NCBI RefSeq assembly: GCF_000422645.1 | Contig: NZ_AUGL01000006.1 | Location: forward strand, 236,922-300,921 | Origin: Ferrimonas futtsuensis DSM 18154 | Lineage (GTDB): Bacteria > Pseudomonadota > Gammaproteobacteria > Enterobacterales > Shewanellaceae | Length of the DNA stretch: 64,000 nucleotides | Reading direction: 5' to 3' | In this document: positions 41,319 to 50,901 of the stretch, one piece after another | How the letters are laid out: each line of letters begins with the position of its first letter | Position numbering within the stretch: the stretch's first letter is position 1 | Notes under the pieces: generated by a model | Databases searched by the model: none | What the model was told of the DNA's origin: nothing | The model's input: the letters and a program-made list of their open reading frames with translations, nothing else | Translations under genes and position numbers: made by a program

Positions 41319-42113
41319 TTAGGCCTCGAAGTGGCCCTTGCCGTCACCGTCGGTGGTCGTGTCGGATTTCACCTCAGACTCGCCATCGGTCACGAACAGG
41401 TGTTTGTAGAGCACACCCTTGAGCTGGAAAAAGAAGGGGATCATCCAACACAGTGCCACCAGGGTCACCACCGCCGCCAGCAATTGAGTCATCCCATCGA
41501 TGGCCTCACCCTGAGCCTGGCCGCCCATCACCATCGCCAGGGGCCAGAATGCGGTCACCAGCCCCAGCACTGCCAGGGAGTAGGCCCCAAAAGCGGGCAA
41601 CAGATGCTTCAGCATCACCCTGGCGCTGTCGATGATGGCCCGAACCGGGTTGCTGCGGTTCATGACATAGTAGAGGTTTGCCTGGCTGAGCAACACCATC
41701 AGGCCCAATCCGAGCATAAAGAACAGGGCGAAGCCCAGTTGGCCAACCATGCCGGTCAGCAAACTGATCAACAACAGGGGGGCTGTCAGAGGGAGGACCC
41801 GGAGCATGTCAGACGCGCTGGACGGGCGCCCCAGTGCACGCTGCAGGCCAATAAAAGCCAGGCCCGCTTCCACCGGAGCAGTGATCACCACCATCACCAG
41901 TTGAAGCATCATAAAGCCCTCGGAAGCGGAGGCATCTTCTACGCTGATGGTGACCGGCATTCCCATGAGGTTTTCGATGATCCAACGGAACAGAAAGAAC
42001 ACCAGGGCCATAGCAATGCCACTGGCTACGGTGGCGTACAGAAGAGGTCGAATGTCTTGCCGGACCAGGGAAAAGGTCTCACGCAGGACGGAAACTAAAT
42101 TCAAAGAGTGCAT
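41319..42113 (-). CDS. Multipass inner-membrane protein of unknown function
   Basis: A 264-residue protein with six hydrophobic segments (about 25-45, 68-90, 108-128, 128-150, 170-195, 212-230) and a charged, Asp/Gly-rich C-terminal tail. A loop with SASDMLRVLPLTAPLLL and a soluble stretch NRSNPVRAIIDSARVMLKHLLP resemble uncharacterised Shewanella membrane proteins (BPSS1780-like). I do not assign a function. First gene of a likely three-gene operon with the Bax-like and DUF2987 genes (11-bp spacing). Confidence 0.6.
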   Translation of the reverse strand: MHSLNLVSVLRETFSLVRQDIRPLLYATVASGIAMALVFFLFRWIIENLMGMPVTISVEDASASEGFMMLQLVMVVITAPVEAGLAFIGLQRALGRPSSASDMLRVLPLTAPLLLISLLTGMVGQLGFALFFMLGLGLMVLLSQANLYYVMNRSNPVRAIIDSARVMLKHLLPAFGAYSLAVLGLVTAFWPLAMVMGGQAQGEAIDGMTQLLAAVVTLVALCWMIPFFFQLKGVLYKHLFVTDGESEVKSDTTTDGDGKGHFEA

Positions 42114-42440
42114 TAAAAACGGGCGTAGCTCGCTAAAAACAACAGGTTAATCCAACATTATACCCGGGAATACACGCCGGCGTAATCCCTGTTACAGCAA
42201 AGTTGCAGTCCGTGTCAGCCAGGGTTCAGTAACCCTCCTCAGATCTTCCCGGCAACGCTGCTGTTTCTAAGGGAGTTTATTGCGCAGCGTGATCTGGCGC
42301 ACATCGTGAGAATGCGCGCAAAATACCTTGGTTTTACAGCGAAAACATTGCTTGGCGTTTTGCCTTTGAACCACTAGAATTCGCCGCCTTAATTTGCTTT
42401 TTTAACCAAGCCGCACTGGCGCCTTGAACTGGAATCGCCC
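42114..42440. other. Promoter region of the pot operon
   Basis: The 327 bp between the divergent membrane-protein gene and potA hold no gene. A sigma70 match is noted separately; the rest shows nothing distinctive. Confidence 0.5.
42352..42380 (+). promoter_or_regulatory. Likely sigma70 promoter of potABCD
   Basis: TTGGCG and TAGAAT are separated by 17 bp; the -10 differs from consensus at one or two positions. The predicted start is near 42387, about 54 nt before potA. Confidence 0.4.
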
Positions 42441-43553
42441 ATGAGTCACTCCACTCAAGAGACCCTGGTCCGCCTGGACTCTGTTACCAAGTCCTATGAC
42501 GGCAACAGAACCATCATCGACAACCTGTCCCTGGACATTTTTGACGGCGAGTTCGTCACTCTGCTGGGCCCTTCCGGCTGCGGCAAAACCACCGTGCTGA
42601 GACTGATCGCCGGCCTGGAGGAGTGCAGCGTCGGCCGCATCCTTCTGGGAGGGCAGGAGATCACCCACCTGGGTCCCGAGCAGCGTAACGTCAATACCGT
42701 ATTCCAGAGCTACGCCCTGTTCCCCCATATGACGGTGTTCGACAACGTCGCCTTTGGGCTGCGCACCGCCAAAGTGCCGGAAGCGGAGATCAAACAGCGG
42801 GTGATCGACGCCCTGAAGATGGTGCAGCTCGACGCCATGGCGTCGCGTAAGCCGGATCAGCTCTCTGGCGGTCAGCAGCAGCGCATCGCCATCGCCCGGG
42901 CGGTGGTCAATCGCCCCAAGGTGCTGCTTCTCGACGAAAGCCTCAGTGCCCTGGACTACAAACTGCGCAAGCAGATGCAGATCGAACTGAAGCAGTTGCA
43001 GCGCAAGCTGGGGATCACCTTTATCTTCGTCACCCATGATCAGGAGGAAGCCCTGTCCATGTCAGACCGCATCCTGGTGATGCGCGACGGGGTGGTGGTG
43101 CAGACCGGAACCCCCAAAGAGATCTATGAGACACCCGCCAACCGCTTCGTGGCCGAGTTTATCGGCGAGTCCAACCTGTTCCCGGCCAAGGTGCTGGAGC
43201 CCATGGATGAGCGTCACTACCGCTGCGACATCAGCGGCAAGACCTATCCTGTATACAGCGAACAGCCTTTGGACGTGGGCAGCATGATCAACGTCCTGCT
43301 GCGGCCTGAAGACCTGCGTCTCGAGGAGATCCCGGCCGGCGGTGACAGCCAGTACCTTACCGGCACCGTTACCGAACGCACCTATAAAGGGATGACGCTG
43401 GATTCGGTGATCGCCCTGGAGAACGGCCAGCAGATTCAGGTATCCGAGTTCTTTAACGAAGACGACCCCGATGTGGACCATAGCCTGGGCCAGCGGGTCG
43501 CCGTGACCTGGGTGCCCAGTTGGGAGGTGGTCCTGCCCTATGACGGCCAGTAA
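42441..43553 (+). CDS. potA: Spermidine/putrescine ABC transporter ATPase PotA
   Basis: A 370-residue ABC ATPase that powers polyamine uptake. Walker [10 protein letters not shown], signature [14 protein letters not shown], Walker [18 protein letters not shown] (Ser after the Glu, as in E. coli PotA) and H-loop [14 protein letters not shown] are present. The C-terminal TOBE domain (about 270-365) senses internal polyamine in family members. It overlaps potB by 14 bp in a four-gene operon. Confidence 0.94.
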   Translation: MSHSTQETLVRLDSVTKSYDGNRTIIDNLSLDIFDGEFVTLLGPSGCGKTTVLRLIAGLEECSVGRILLGGQEITHLGPEQRNVNTVFQSYALFPHMTVFDNVAFGLRTAKVPEAEIKQRVIDALKMVQLDAMASRKPDQLSGGQQQRIAIARAVVNRPKVLLLDESLSALDYKLRKQMQIELKQLQRKLGITFIFVTHDQEEALSMSDRILVMRDGVVVQTGTPKEIYETPANRFVAEFIGESNLFPAKVLEPMDERHYRCDISGKTYPVYSEQPLDVGSMINVLLRPEDLRLEEIPAGGDSQYLTGTVTERTYKGMTLDSVIALENGQQIQVSEFFNEDDPDVDHSLGQRVAVTWVPSWEVVLPYDGQ

Positions 43554-44400
43554 CAAGTTCAAGTGGTTCTCCATCGGACTCATCAGCCTGTGGCTGGTGA
43601 GCTTCGTACTGGTCCCCAATCTGATGGTGCTGGTCGCCAGTTTCCTCACGTCCGACATTCACGACCTGGTGATCTTCAAGTTCACCTGGGAGAACTACGG
43701 TCAGCTGATCGACCCCATCTACGCCAAAGTGGTAGGCTACTCCGTCTATCTTGCCGGCATCACCACACTACTTTGCTTGCTTATCGGCTACCCTGCCGCC
43801 TGGTTTATCGCCCAGTTCAGCCCCAGGGTGCGCGGCATTCTGCTGTTTATGGTGATTGTCCCCTTCTGGACCAATTCGCTGATCCGCACCTATGCCATCA
43901 AGATCATCCTGGGCACCCGCGGCGTCCTCAACTGGGGCCTGCTGGAGCTGGGGATCATCGACACCCCGATGCGGCTGATGTACACCCAGGCCGCGGTACT
44001 CATCGGCATGGTCTACATTCTGCTGCCCTTTATGATTCTGCCTCTGTTCTCCAGCATCGAGAAACTGCCCGGCAGTTACCTCGAAGCGGCACGGGATCTC
44101 GGCGCCAGCAAACTGCGCATCTTCCGCACCATAGTGCTGCCTCTGACCCTGCCCGGCATCATCGCCGGCAGTCTGATGGTGTTCCTGCCCGCCATGGGGA
44201 TGTTCTACATCTCCGATCTGCTGGAGGGGGCGAAAAACCCGCTGATTGGCAACCTGATCAAGGACCAGATCCTGGTGGCCCAGAACTGGCCCTTCGGCGC
44301 CTCATTGAGTGTGGCCCTGCTGGCGATGATGGCGGTGATGCTGTTTGTCTACCACAAGGTGGGTCAGATGCTGCGCCGCAAGGAGGAGCTCGATGTCTAA
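43540..44400 (+). CDS. potB: Spermidine/putrescine ABC permease PotB
   Basis: A 286-residue inner-membrane permease with six predicted helices and the cytoplasmic EAA loop [25 protein letters not shown] that contacts Pot[20 protein letters not shown] and [20 protein letters not shown] are typical of PotB. The start lies inside the last codons of potA, and its stop overlaps potC by 8 bp. Confidence 0.93.
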   Translation: MTASNKFKWFSIGLISLWLVSFVLVPNLMVLVASFLTSDIHDLVIFKFTWENYGQLIDPIYAKVVGYSVYLAGITTLLCLLIGYPAAWFIAQFSPRVRGILLFMVIVPFWTNSLIRTYAIKIILGTRGVLNWGLLELGIIDTPMRLMYTQAAVLIGMVYILLPFMILPLFSSIEKLPGSYLEAARDLGASKLRIFRTIVLPLTLPGIIAGSLMVFLPAMGMFYISDLLEGAKNPLIGNLIKDQILVAQNWPFGASLSVALLAMMAVMLFVYHKVGQMLRRKEELDV

Positions 44401-45163
44401 GTTTCTGAAATGGGGCTTCCTTGGCCTGCTGTTTACCTACCTGTACGCCCCCATCGCCGTGCTGGTGGCCAACTCCTTCAATGCCCACAAGTACGGCATC
44501 AAGTGGATGGGGCTGACCGGCAAGTGGTATCAGGCGCTGATCGACAACGCCGGCCTGATGGAAGCGGCCCGTCACTCCCTGACCATCGCGGTGTTCTCCG
44601 CCACCCTGGCCACCGCCATCGGCACCCTGGCCGCCGTGGCCCTGTTCCGCTACCGCTTCCGCGGCAAGATGGCGCTCAATGGCATGCTGTTTGTGGTGAT
44701 GACCTCCCCTGACATCGTCATGGCGGTCTCCCTGCTGGCGCTGTTCGTCAGCTTCGGGGTGGCCCTGGGCTTCTGGTCCCTGCTGATGGCCCACATCACC
44801 TTCTGCCTGCCCTTCGTGGTGGTGACCGTGTTTGCCCGGTTCAAGGGGTTCGACAACGCCATCTTGGAGGCGGCCCGGGATCTCGGGGCCAGCGAATGGC
44901 GCATCTTTCGCAAGATCATCCTGCCACTGGCGGCCCCGGCCATCTTCGCCGGCTGGCTGCTAAGCTTCACCCTGTCTCTGGATGACGTGATCATCAGCTC
45001 CTTCGTGACCGGCCCGGCCTATGAAATTCTGCCGCTGAAGATCTATTCCATGGTGAAGGTGGGCGTCTCCCCCGAGGTGAACGCCCTGGCCACCCTGATG
45101 CTTATCCTGTCGCTGCTGCTGGTTGCCGCAGCGCAGTTGATACTGAAACGAAAAACGGCGTAA
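44393..45163 (+). CDS. potC: Spermidine/putrescine ABC permease PotC
   Basis: A 256-residue permease, partner of PotB. Six helices, EAA loop [25 protein letters not shown] and the typical MTSPDIVMAVSLLALFVSFG and FTLSLDDVIISSFVTGP segments. The ATG at 44393 follows AAGGAGGAG; a frame open from 44345 is not used. 52 bp lie between its stop and potD. Confidence 0.93.
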   Translation: MSKFLKWGFLGLLFTYLYAPIAVLVANSFNAHKYGIKWMGLTGKWYQALIDNAGLMEAARHSLTIAVFSATLATAIGTLAAVALFRYRFRGKMALNGMLFVVMTSPDIVMAVSLLALFVSFGVALGFWSLLMAHITFCLPFVVVTVFARFKGFDNAILEAARDLGASEWRIFRKIILPLAAPAIFAGWLLSFTLSLDDVIISSFVTGPAYEILPLKIYSMVKVGVSPEVNALATLMLILSLLLVAAAQLILKRKTA

Positions 45164-45215
45164 GCTTCGCTTGCGTAATATTTACCAACACCGTTGATTT
45201 GAGGAAACAAAAACA

Positions 45216-46259
45216 ATGATCCGCACCCTGGCTAAATCCGCGTCTGCTGCGCTTATCGCCCTGTGCAGCTTCGCCTCCCAGGCGGCCAACGACGTTGTCT
45301 ACTTCTACAACTGGTCTGAATACATTCCAGAGGGTCTGCTGACCGAATTCGAGAAAGAGACCGGCATCAAGGTGATCTACACCACCTACGACTCCAACGA
45401 AGCGATGCACGCCAAGTTGAAGCTGACCGGCGCCAAGGGCTACGACATCGTGGTGCCCTCCACCTATTTCGTTGCCAAGATGCGTGACGAGGGCCTGCTG
45501 CAGCCCATCGACCAGTCCAAGCTGTCCAACTTCAAGCACCTGGATCCTGTGATGCTGGACAAGGCTTACGATCCCGGCAACCAGTACTCCATCCCTTACG
45601 TTTGGGGCGCCACCGGCATCGGCATCAACACCGATTTCGTCGACCCGGCCACCATTACCGGCTGGAAAGATCTGTGGGATCCCAAGTGGAAAGGTCAGTT
45701 GATGCTGATGAACGACCAGCGCGAAGTGTTCCACATGGCCCTGCGCATCCTGGGTTACTCCGCCAACTCCACCGATCCCAAAGAGCTGGAGGAAGCCTAT
45801 CAGTACCTGAAGAAACTGATGCCCAACGCCCTGGTGTTCAACTCCGACACCCCTTCCCTGCCCTACATGGCCGGTGAAGTATCCCTGGGGATGATCTGGA
45901 ACGGCTCTGCGTTCGAGGCCAACAAGAACGACCCGGCCATCACCATGATCTACCCCAAGGAAGGCGCCATCTTCTGGATGGACAACCTGTCCATCCCTGC
46001 CGGCGCCGAGAACGTGGACGCGGCGCACAAGCTGATCAACTTCCTGCTGCGCCCCGACGTGGCCGCCAAGGTGTGTGAAGAGGTGGGCTACCCCACCCCC
46101 AACAAAACCGCCAAGGAGATGCTGGACCCAGCGTTTGCCAACAACCCCATCGTCTACCCACCAGAGGAGGTCATCGAAGCCGGTGAGTTCCAGTCCGATG
46201 TGGGCGAAGCGGTGCGTATCTACGACAAGTACTGGCAGAAGCTGCGTACCGGCAACTAA
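45216..46259 (+). CDS. potD: Spermidine/putrescine-binding protein PotD
   Basis: A 347-residue periplasmic binding protein. Sec signal peptide of about 23 residues ending ASQA, then VVYFYNWSEYIPEGLLTEFEKETG. Polyamine-site residues are carried by SEYIP, IWNGSAFEA and FWMDNLSIPAGAEN. Delivers spermidine or putrescine to PotBC. AGGAAAC precedes the ATG, and a strong terminator follows, closing the potABCD operon. Confidence 0.93.
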   Translation: MIRTLAKSASAALIALCSFASQAANDVVYFYNWSEYIPEGLLTEFEKETGIKVIYTTYDSNEAMHAKLKLTGAKGYDIVVPSTYFVAKMRDEGLLQPIDQSKLSNFKHLDPVMLDKAYDPGNQYSIPYVWGATGIGINTDFVDPATITGWKDLWDPKWKGQLMLMNDQREVFHMALRILGYSANSTDPKELEEAYQYLKKLMPNALVFNSDTPSLPYMAGEVSLGMIWNGSAFEANKNDPAITMIYPKEGAIFWMDNLSIPAGAENVDAAHKLINFLLRPDVAAKVCEEVGYPTPNKTAKEMLDPAFANNPIVYPPEEVIEAGEFQSDVGEAVRIYDKYWQKLRTGN

Positions 46260-46282
46260 GCCGCTGGCATTCTGCACAAAGC

Positions 46283-46309
46283 AAACGCCGCTGTTCAGCG
46301 GCGTTTTTT
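46283..46309 (+). terminator. Terminator of potABCD
   Basis: AAACGCCGCTG and CAGCGGCG pair around a short TT loop, followed by TTTTTT on the plus strand. Confidence 0.9.
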
Positions 46310-47093
46310 ATGCCGTTGAGACCATACCTTGACTCGGACGCCTCTGCTTGAGCATCAACAAAATGGCGTATCCGCCCATGGCCGCCAGCAGGTGTTTCAG
46401 GGTGTGACCGCTGATCCAGCCTGCTGTAGCTCCAAACACTGCCCCATCGTAGAGCTCGGCAACCTTGGCCAGCAGGTAACAGCCGAAGCACACCAGCAGC
46501 AGCCACTGATGGGAATAACCAGACGGGAAAAGAACAACAACCAGGGGGATGATCAGCACAGGCATCAACTGAACCCAGACATAGAGCCAGAGATCCTCTC
46601 GCCAATACCAGTAGCTCACGGACGCCAGACCCAAAACCAGTGCAGGCACCAGTAAAGTAGCCACACGGGCATGCAGATGCTCACTCAGCAGGGCCACCAG
46701 CACCCCCATAAACCCCAAGGCCATGGGCAATCGGTCCCAAACCAGGGTGGCGTCACTGGGACGCCAGTGATAATAAGCGGATCCCAAGCCAACCAGCACC
46801 AGGCTGACAAACACAGCCGGCCAGGCCCCCCGGCACGCTTCGAGCCGACCTCTGACGAAATGAATCACGCCCAGGACGCCGACCAGGGAAAAAGCCAGGC
46901 TGGACAGCACATCCAGCCCATTGGGTATGCCCAGCACCTCTCTGGTATCGGCGAAGTCATGATAAGACGGGTCCTGCTGAATCGGCGCCAGTCCCACCAA
47001 CAGCACAAAGGGGACCAGCATCACGGCGGCCAATACCCCAAGTCGCCATGGCTGATGCTGTTTACCCAGCCGGGTCGGCTCTGTCGTTGCCAT
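46308..47093 (-). CDS. Alkaline-ceramidase-like (CREST superfamily) membrane protein
   Basis: A 261-residue protein with about seven helices. GSAYYHWRPSD near residues 104-114, the Asp of WDRLPMALGFM and the pair in SGHTLKHLLAAMGGY near the C-terminus supply the Ser, Asp and three His that bind zinc in the CREST family (alkaline ceramidases, adiponectin-receptor-like hydrolases). A membrane lipid amide hydrolase is plausible; ceramides themselves are not expected here. Monocistronic and convergent with potD. Confidence 0.66.
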   Translation of the reverse strand: MATTEPTRLGKQHQPWRLGVLAAVMLVPFVLLVGLAPIQQDPSYHDFADTREVLGIPNGLDVLSSLAFSLVGVLGVIHFVRGRLEACRGAWPAVFVSLVLVGLGSAYYHWRPSDATLVWDRLPMALGFMGVLVALLSEHLHARVATLLVPALVLGLASVSYWYWREDLWLYVWVQLMPVLIIPLVVVLFPSGYSHQWLLLVCFGCYLLAKVAELYDGAVFGATAGWISGHTLKHLLAAMGGYAILLMLKQRRPSQGMVSTA

Positions 47094-47147
47094 AACACCT
47101 CTGTTGTTGCCAACGGCTGACCCGATAAGTATAGAGTTCGGCGCCCC

Positions 47148-47597
47148 CTACTCCTCCAGATGCTGCTTGCGGGGCAGTTGATGAATCAGCCAGTAGGCGA
47201 CGCTCATGCCCAGCACCACCACACCGATGGCGAACACGTACATGACGTCGGTCTGCTCCATATCGATGATGATTACCTTACGTGCGATGGCCATCAGCGC
47301 CGTGGCCATGACGATCTTCACGTGTATCACGTTCTCCCTCAGGTAGATGGTGATGTTGATGAAGATCTCTATGGCAATAAGCACCGCCATAAAGGCGCCG
47401 AAGGTGGCCAGCATGTCTGAGATGGTCAGGATGAAATAAGGCGGCGCCATCAGCTTCTCATACAAAGTCCAGCCAACGTCGATCACCCCCATGACAATCA
47501 CAAACACCATCAGAATCGACAGGGCTCGCACCGACCAATGGATGATCCGTTGCAGTTCAAACTGCATCCTGTCCTGGGGATCGATCTGCATCTGCAT
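47148..47597 (-). CDS. PsiE-family membrane protein
   Basis: A 149-residue protein with four hydrophobic segments and the PsiE family core YFILTISDMLATFGAFMAVLIAIEIF, YLRENVIHVKIVMATALMAIARKVIIID. PsiE is a phosphate-starvation-inducible inner-membrane protein of unknown role in E. coli. It starts 6 bp after the UspE-like gene, so the two form an operon related to stress. Confidence 0.8.
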   Translation of the reverse strand: MQMQIDPQDRMQFELQRIIHWSVRALSILMVFVIVMGVIDVGWTLYEKLMAPPYFILTISDMLATFGAFMAVLIAIEIFINITIYLRENVIHVKIVMATALMAIARKVIIIDMEQTDVMYVFAIGVVVLGMSVAYWLIHQLPRKQHLEE

Positions 47598-47603
47598 CTC
47601 CTG

Positions 47604-48539
47604 TTACTCCAACACCGGAGAGTGGAACCCCTCAGGCTTGATGGTGAGCACCGAGCAACGCACGTTGTCCAGCATCCGTTCGGCGGTATTGCCCATGATG
47701 AAACCGGAGAGGTTGCTGCGGCACAAGGTGCCCATCACCAGAAGCTCCACCTTCTCCCGCTCCACCAGGCTGGGGATCTGGCTTTGGGCATCCCCCTCAG
47801 GCAGCGCCAGGCTTACCTTGTTAAGGCTCAGGCCCAGTCGCTCCGTCAGCGCCTCCAGCCTCAGACGTCTTTGGTACTCCTCCTCCTGAGCCACCTTGGC
47901 GATCTCAGTGTCGTTGTACCTGGCCCAGCTTCTCAGGTAACCCTCCGCATCCAGCTTCCAGGCGTGGCAAATACGAAGTTCGGCGTCATAGTGCTCCGCC
48001 AGCTCCTTGGCCTTGGAGATGATGCGCTCATTCAGATGCACCACCTCAAGATCGCTGCTGACCACATCCACAGCCGCGGCAATGCGCCTGACACCCTGAC
48101 ACAGGCAGGGCCTGGCCACCCACACTGGCACATCCGATTTACGCATCAGGTGTCGGGTGGTACTGCCGTACTGGCAGGTCGACGCTTTGTGACTGCGAGA
48201 GGCATCCAGACCAATGACACTGGCATTGATGCTGGACGCATACTTGATGATTTCGATGAAAGGCTTACCGCTGAGCACCTCAATGTGTACCCGAAGCTTG
48301 GGGTGCTTGTCGGTCAGGGAACTGGCGATATCGATCAACTGTTTTCGCTGCTCCTCGATGGAGCGCTTAAGCAGATCCAGCAGTGAGATGTTGCCAACAC
48401 CCAGCATCTGGAACTGTTCAACCACCGACAGCAGCCGGACTGGGGCGCCGGTCTTGTCGGCAAAGGACACCAGCTCATCCAGCGCGGGGCTGGGGGTCTG
48501 GCCAGGGGCGATGGGGATAAGAATGTTGGTTCGTGCCAT
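47604..48539 (-). CDS. Tandem universal stress protein, UspE-like
   Basis: A 311-residue protein of two fused Usp domains (about 1-145 and 150-305). The second ends VMGTLCRSNLSGFIMGNTAERML and CSVLTIKPEGFHSPV, nearly the C-terminus of E. coli UspE, with the G-x2-G-x9-G-(S/T) ATP motif. In the first, YGSTTRHLMRKSDVPVWVAR follows but the nucleotide motif is weaker. Usp proteins act in the cytoplasm in growth arrest and stress. Divergent from the LysR gene. Confidence 0.85.
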   Translation of the reverse strand: MARTNILIPIAPGQTPSPALDELVSFADKTGAPVRLLSVVEQFQMLGVGNISLLDLLKRSIEEQRKQLIDIASSLTDKHPKLRVHIEVLSGKPFIEIIKYASSINASVIGLDASRSHKASTCQYGSTTRHLMRKSDVPVWVARPCLCQGVRRIAAAVDVVSSDLEVVHLNERIISKAKELAEHYDAELRICHAWKLDAEGYLRSWARYNDTEIAKVAQEEEYQRRLRLEALTERLGLSLNKVSLALPEGDAQSQIPSLVEREKVELLVMGTLCRSNLSGFIMGNTAERMLDNVRCSVLTIKPEGFHSPVLE

Positions 48540-48636
48540 GGTTCTCTCCAGGTTGCGCCTAACTGGAGGTCACTATGCACCGGCTCAAGCATTATCTAAA
48601 CTAAATGTTTTACATGCTGAGCATAGGCTTTTATCA

Positions 48637-49590
48637 ATGCCAAAACTGGAACTGAGTAAACAGTTGATGATTCGCGGCGTCAGCCTGCGTCAACTGCAGG
48701 TGTTTTTGGCGGTGTACCAGCACCACTCCATCACCGAGGCCGCCAAGGGCCTGCATCTGACCCAGCCCACGGTCTCCATTCAGCTGAAGAAGCTCAGCGA
48801 ACAGCTGAGAACCCCTCTGTATCAGGTACATCACAAGAAGATGGTATTCACCGAAAGTGCGGCCATCCTCGCCAATTATGCCAGTGAAATGCTGCGAAAT
48901 GCCGAATTGCTGGAGATGGAGCTGGCCAACCTGAGGGAGCTGAAATCCGGCACACTGAAAATTGCCGTGGTCACCACAGCCCAGTATTTCATTCCCCACA
49001 TCGTCGGGCCCTTTCTGCGGCAACACCCCTTCGTGGATATGCAGTTGACCGTGGTGAACCGCCAGCAGATTCTTGAGCGTCTCAACCGCGGGCTGGACGA
49101 CATCTATGTGGTCAGTCACCTGCCCGAGTCTCCGCCCATTCACAGCCAGGAGTTTCTGGAAAACCCGCTCTATCTGGTGGCCGAAGCCCATCACCCCTTG
49201 ATGGCGCACCCAAATTTGAAGCTCAATGACATCGCCAATGAGCCCTTTATCCTGCGGGAACCCGGCTCCGGCACACGCCTGGCGTTGGAAAAAAACCTCA
49301 GGGAACTGGGTGTCCAGCTCAACATACGGATGGTGATAGAGAGCAATGAAGCGATCCGCGAGTGTGTGGCGGCGGGACTGGGGGTGTCCATCCTGTCTGA
49401 GCATGCGCTCAAACTGGGGAGCGACGACAGGCTAAAGATCCTGCCGGTCAAAGAGCTGCCCATAGTCACCCACTGGCACTTCGTCTGGCCACAACACAGA
49501 AACACTTCCATCGTGGCCCGCGCCTTTATCGACTACCTGGGCAATGACTATCTGGCCCCCCACTCCCAGCTCAGCGCTTCGTCACCTTAA
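48637..49590 (+). CDS. LysR-family regulator, CbbR-like
   Basis: A 317-residue LysR regulator. N-terminal helix-turn-helix: VSLRQLQVFLAVYQHHSITEAAKGLHLTQPTVSIQLKKL. The effector domain (about 95-300) has KSGTLKIAVVTTAQYFIPHIVGPFL and RLNRGLDDIYVVSH, as in CbbR-type members. ATG 48637 or 48667 may be used. Its targets are unknown; the divergent uspE-like/psiE pair is the first candidate. Confidence 0.82.
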   Translation: MPKLELSKQLMIRGVSLRQLQVFLAVYQHHSITEAAKGLHLTQPTVSIQLKKLSEQLRTPLYQVHHKKMVFTESAAILANYASEMLRNAELLEMELANLRELKSGTLKIAVVTTAQYFIPHIVGPFLRQHPFVDMQLTVVNRQQILERLNRGLDDIYVVSHLPESPPIHSQEFLENPLYLVAEAHHPLMAHPNLKLNDIANEPFILREPGSGTRLALEKNLRELGVQLNIRMVIESNEAIRECVAAGLGVSILSEHALKLGSDDRLKILPVKELPIVTHWHFVWPQHRNTSIVARAFIDYLGNDYLAPHSQLSASSP

Positions 49591-49591
49591 G

Positions 49592-49897
49592 TTACGCCTT
49601 CCTCGCTTTCCCAAATCCGTAGTTATGATGGGCCAAGGCGGTGCCCAGAGCACTCGTCAGGCAAAGATAGGGAATCCAGAGCAGCGCGATGCCATTGAGC
49701 ACATCCGGTTCGGTCAAAACCAGCAGATTGAACATGAACAGCGCGCATGACGCCCCCATGCCAATCAAATAGGCGATTCGGGTTTTGATGAACGCCCCCG
49801 CCAGGCCACCAGACACCATGCAAACTGCAGCCAGTATCAGGGCTGTTACTGGCATAGCGAAAGGCAGCATAAAAGACAGAACGAGTAACGAATCCAT
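49592..49897 (-). CDS. Small multipass membrane protein of unknown function
   Basis: A 101-residue protein with three to four hydrophobic segments (MDSLLVLSFMLPFAMPVTALIL; CMVSGGLAGAFIKTRIAYLIG; ASCALFMFNLLVL; LLWIPYLCLTSALG). GGGAG precedes the ATG at 49897; a GTG farther up is less likely. Its stop lies 1 bp from the LysR stop, convergent. No family recognised. Confidence 0.6.
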   Translation of the reverse strand: MDSLLVLSFMLPFAMPVTALILAAVCMVSGGLAGAFIKTRIAYLIGMGASCALFMFNLLVLTEPDVLNGIALLWIPYLCLTSALGTALAHHNYGFGKARKA

Positions 49898-49994
49898 GTT
49901 GGCTCCCAAAACGGTGGCAACCGCCTCCACTCAACGGCCTTAAGTCCAACATAGAGTGATATCGATTCCTCGGCCAGTCCTGGCGAACCCCGAG

Positions 49995-50705
49995 CTAACC
50001 AAACAACCCGGGCGCCAGTTCCATGACCTTGGCCTGAATCCCCTGCTTCAGTGCCAGGGGCGCACGCGCCGGGTGGCCCACCTGAAATGGCGGCGCCGGG
50101 TCGTATTCCAGCAGCAGTTCCATGGCCGCGCCCTGCTGCTTTCCCGCAATCTCCCCTATCAGGTAGAGGGCAAAATCCAGCCCGGCAGTAATCCCGCCGC
50201 CACTGATGCGATCTCGGTCGTGGACGATGCGTCGGGACTCAAAGGTGACATTGGGAAACGCTTTTAGGGCGTCGGCATAGGCCCAGTGAATGGCCGTCCG
50301 GTAGCCATCCAGCAAACCGGTTTGGGCCAGGATCAGGGCGCCGGTGCACACCGAGGTGACGTACTTAGCCGCTCGCCCTGACCGGCGCAAAAAGTCGACC
50401 ACCTCCTCATCCTGCATCTGGTCCGATGGATTGGCACCACCTGGCACAATCAGAACATCTATGGGCGGGGTGTCGGCAAACCCGTAATTTGGCAGCAGAC
50501 TGACATTGGCGTCACTGGGCAGCGGGCTGGGGGTCTTGGCAAAGGTGAAAACGTTAAACAGGCCGCTGACCGCCAAGACCTGCAGAGGGGCGTAGGCGTC
50601 CATCATGGTCATGCCTGGGAACAGGAAAATCCCGATATTGAGCTTGCCTTGTTCCAGGGGGGTGGCGAGTCCGCCATCGCCGACAGAGTGTGAGCTAGTG
50701 TTCAT
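49995..50705 (-). CDS. DJ-1/PfpI-family protein, isonitrile-hydratase-like
   Basis: A 236-residue protein of the class I glutamine amidotransferase-like fold. The nucleophile C120 lies in the strained elbow SVCTGALILAQTGLLDG, followed by ATIHWAY-like TAIHWAYADALKAF and SGGGITAGLDFAL, the pattern of Pseudomonas isonitrile hydratase InhA and of AraC-type GATase regulators, but no DNA-binding domain follows. Enzyme activity is unproved. GGAGATC precedes the ATG. Divergent from a TetR gene that may repress it. Confidence 0.78.
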   Translation of the reverse strand: MNTSSHSVGDGGLATPLEQGKLNIGIFLFPGMTMMDAYAPLQVLAVSGLFNVFTFAKTPSPLPSDANVSLLPNYGFADTPPIDVLIVPGGANPSDQMQDEEVVDFLRRSGRAAKYVTSVCTGALILAQTGLLDGYRTAIHWAYADALKAFPNVTFESRRIVHDRDRISGGGITAGLDFALYLIGEIAGKQQGAAMELLLEYDPAPPFQVGHPARAPLALKQGIQAKVMELAPGLFG

Positions 50706-50901
50706 GGTGATCTCCGCTAACTGATGTGCTGCGAACTATGACACTGAGCCCTAACCGCCAATAGAGACCCTCACCGGACAAAGTTCCAAACGGGACTATC
50801 TGCCCAATTCGTTCCATTTGGCGCACACAGCGCCAGCGCACCCTTGCCATGCAAGAGGGACGCGTTACCCTAAGGCCATCTGCCATCACCCACGTCCATC
50901 G

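Noticed and set aside
45102..46277. Minus-strand frame of about 391 codons over potD
   Set aside because: It is a shadow of potD, whose motifs are complete.
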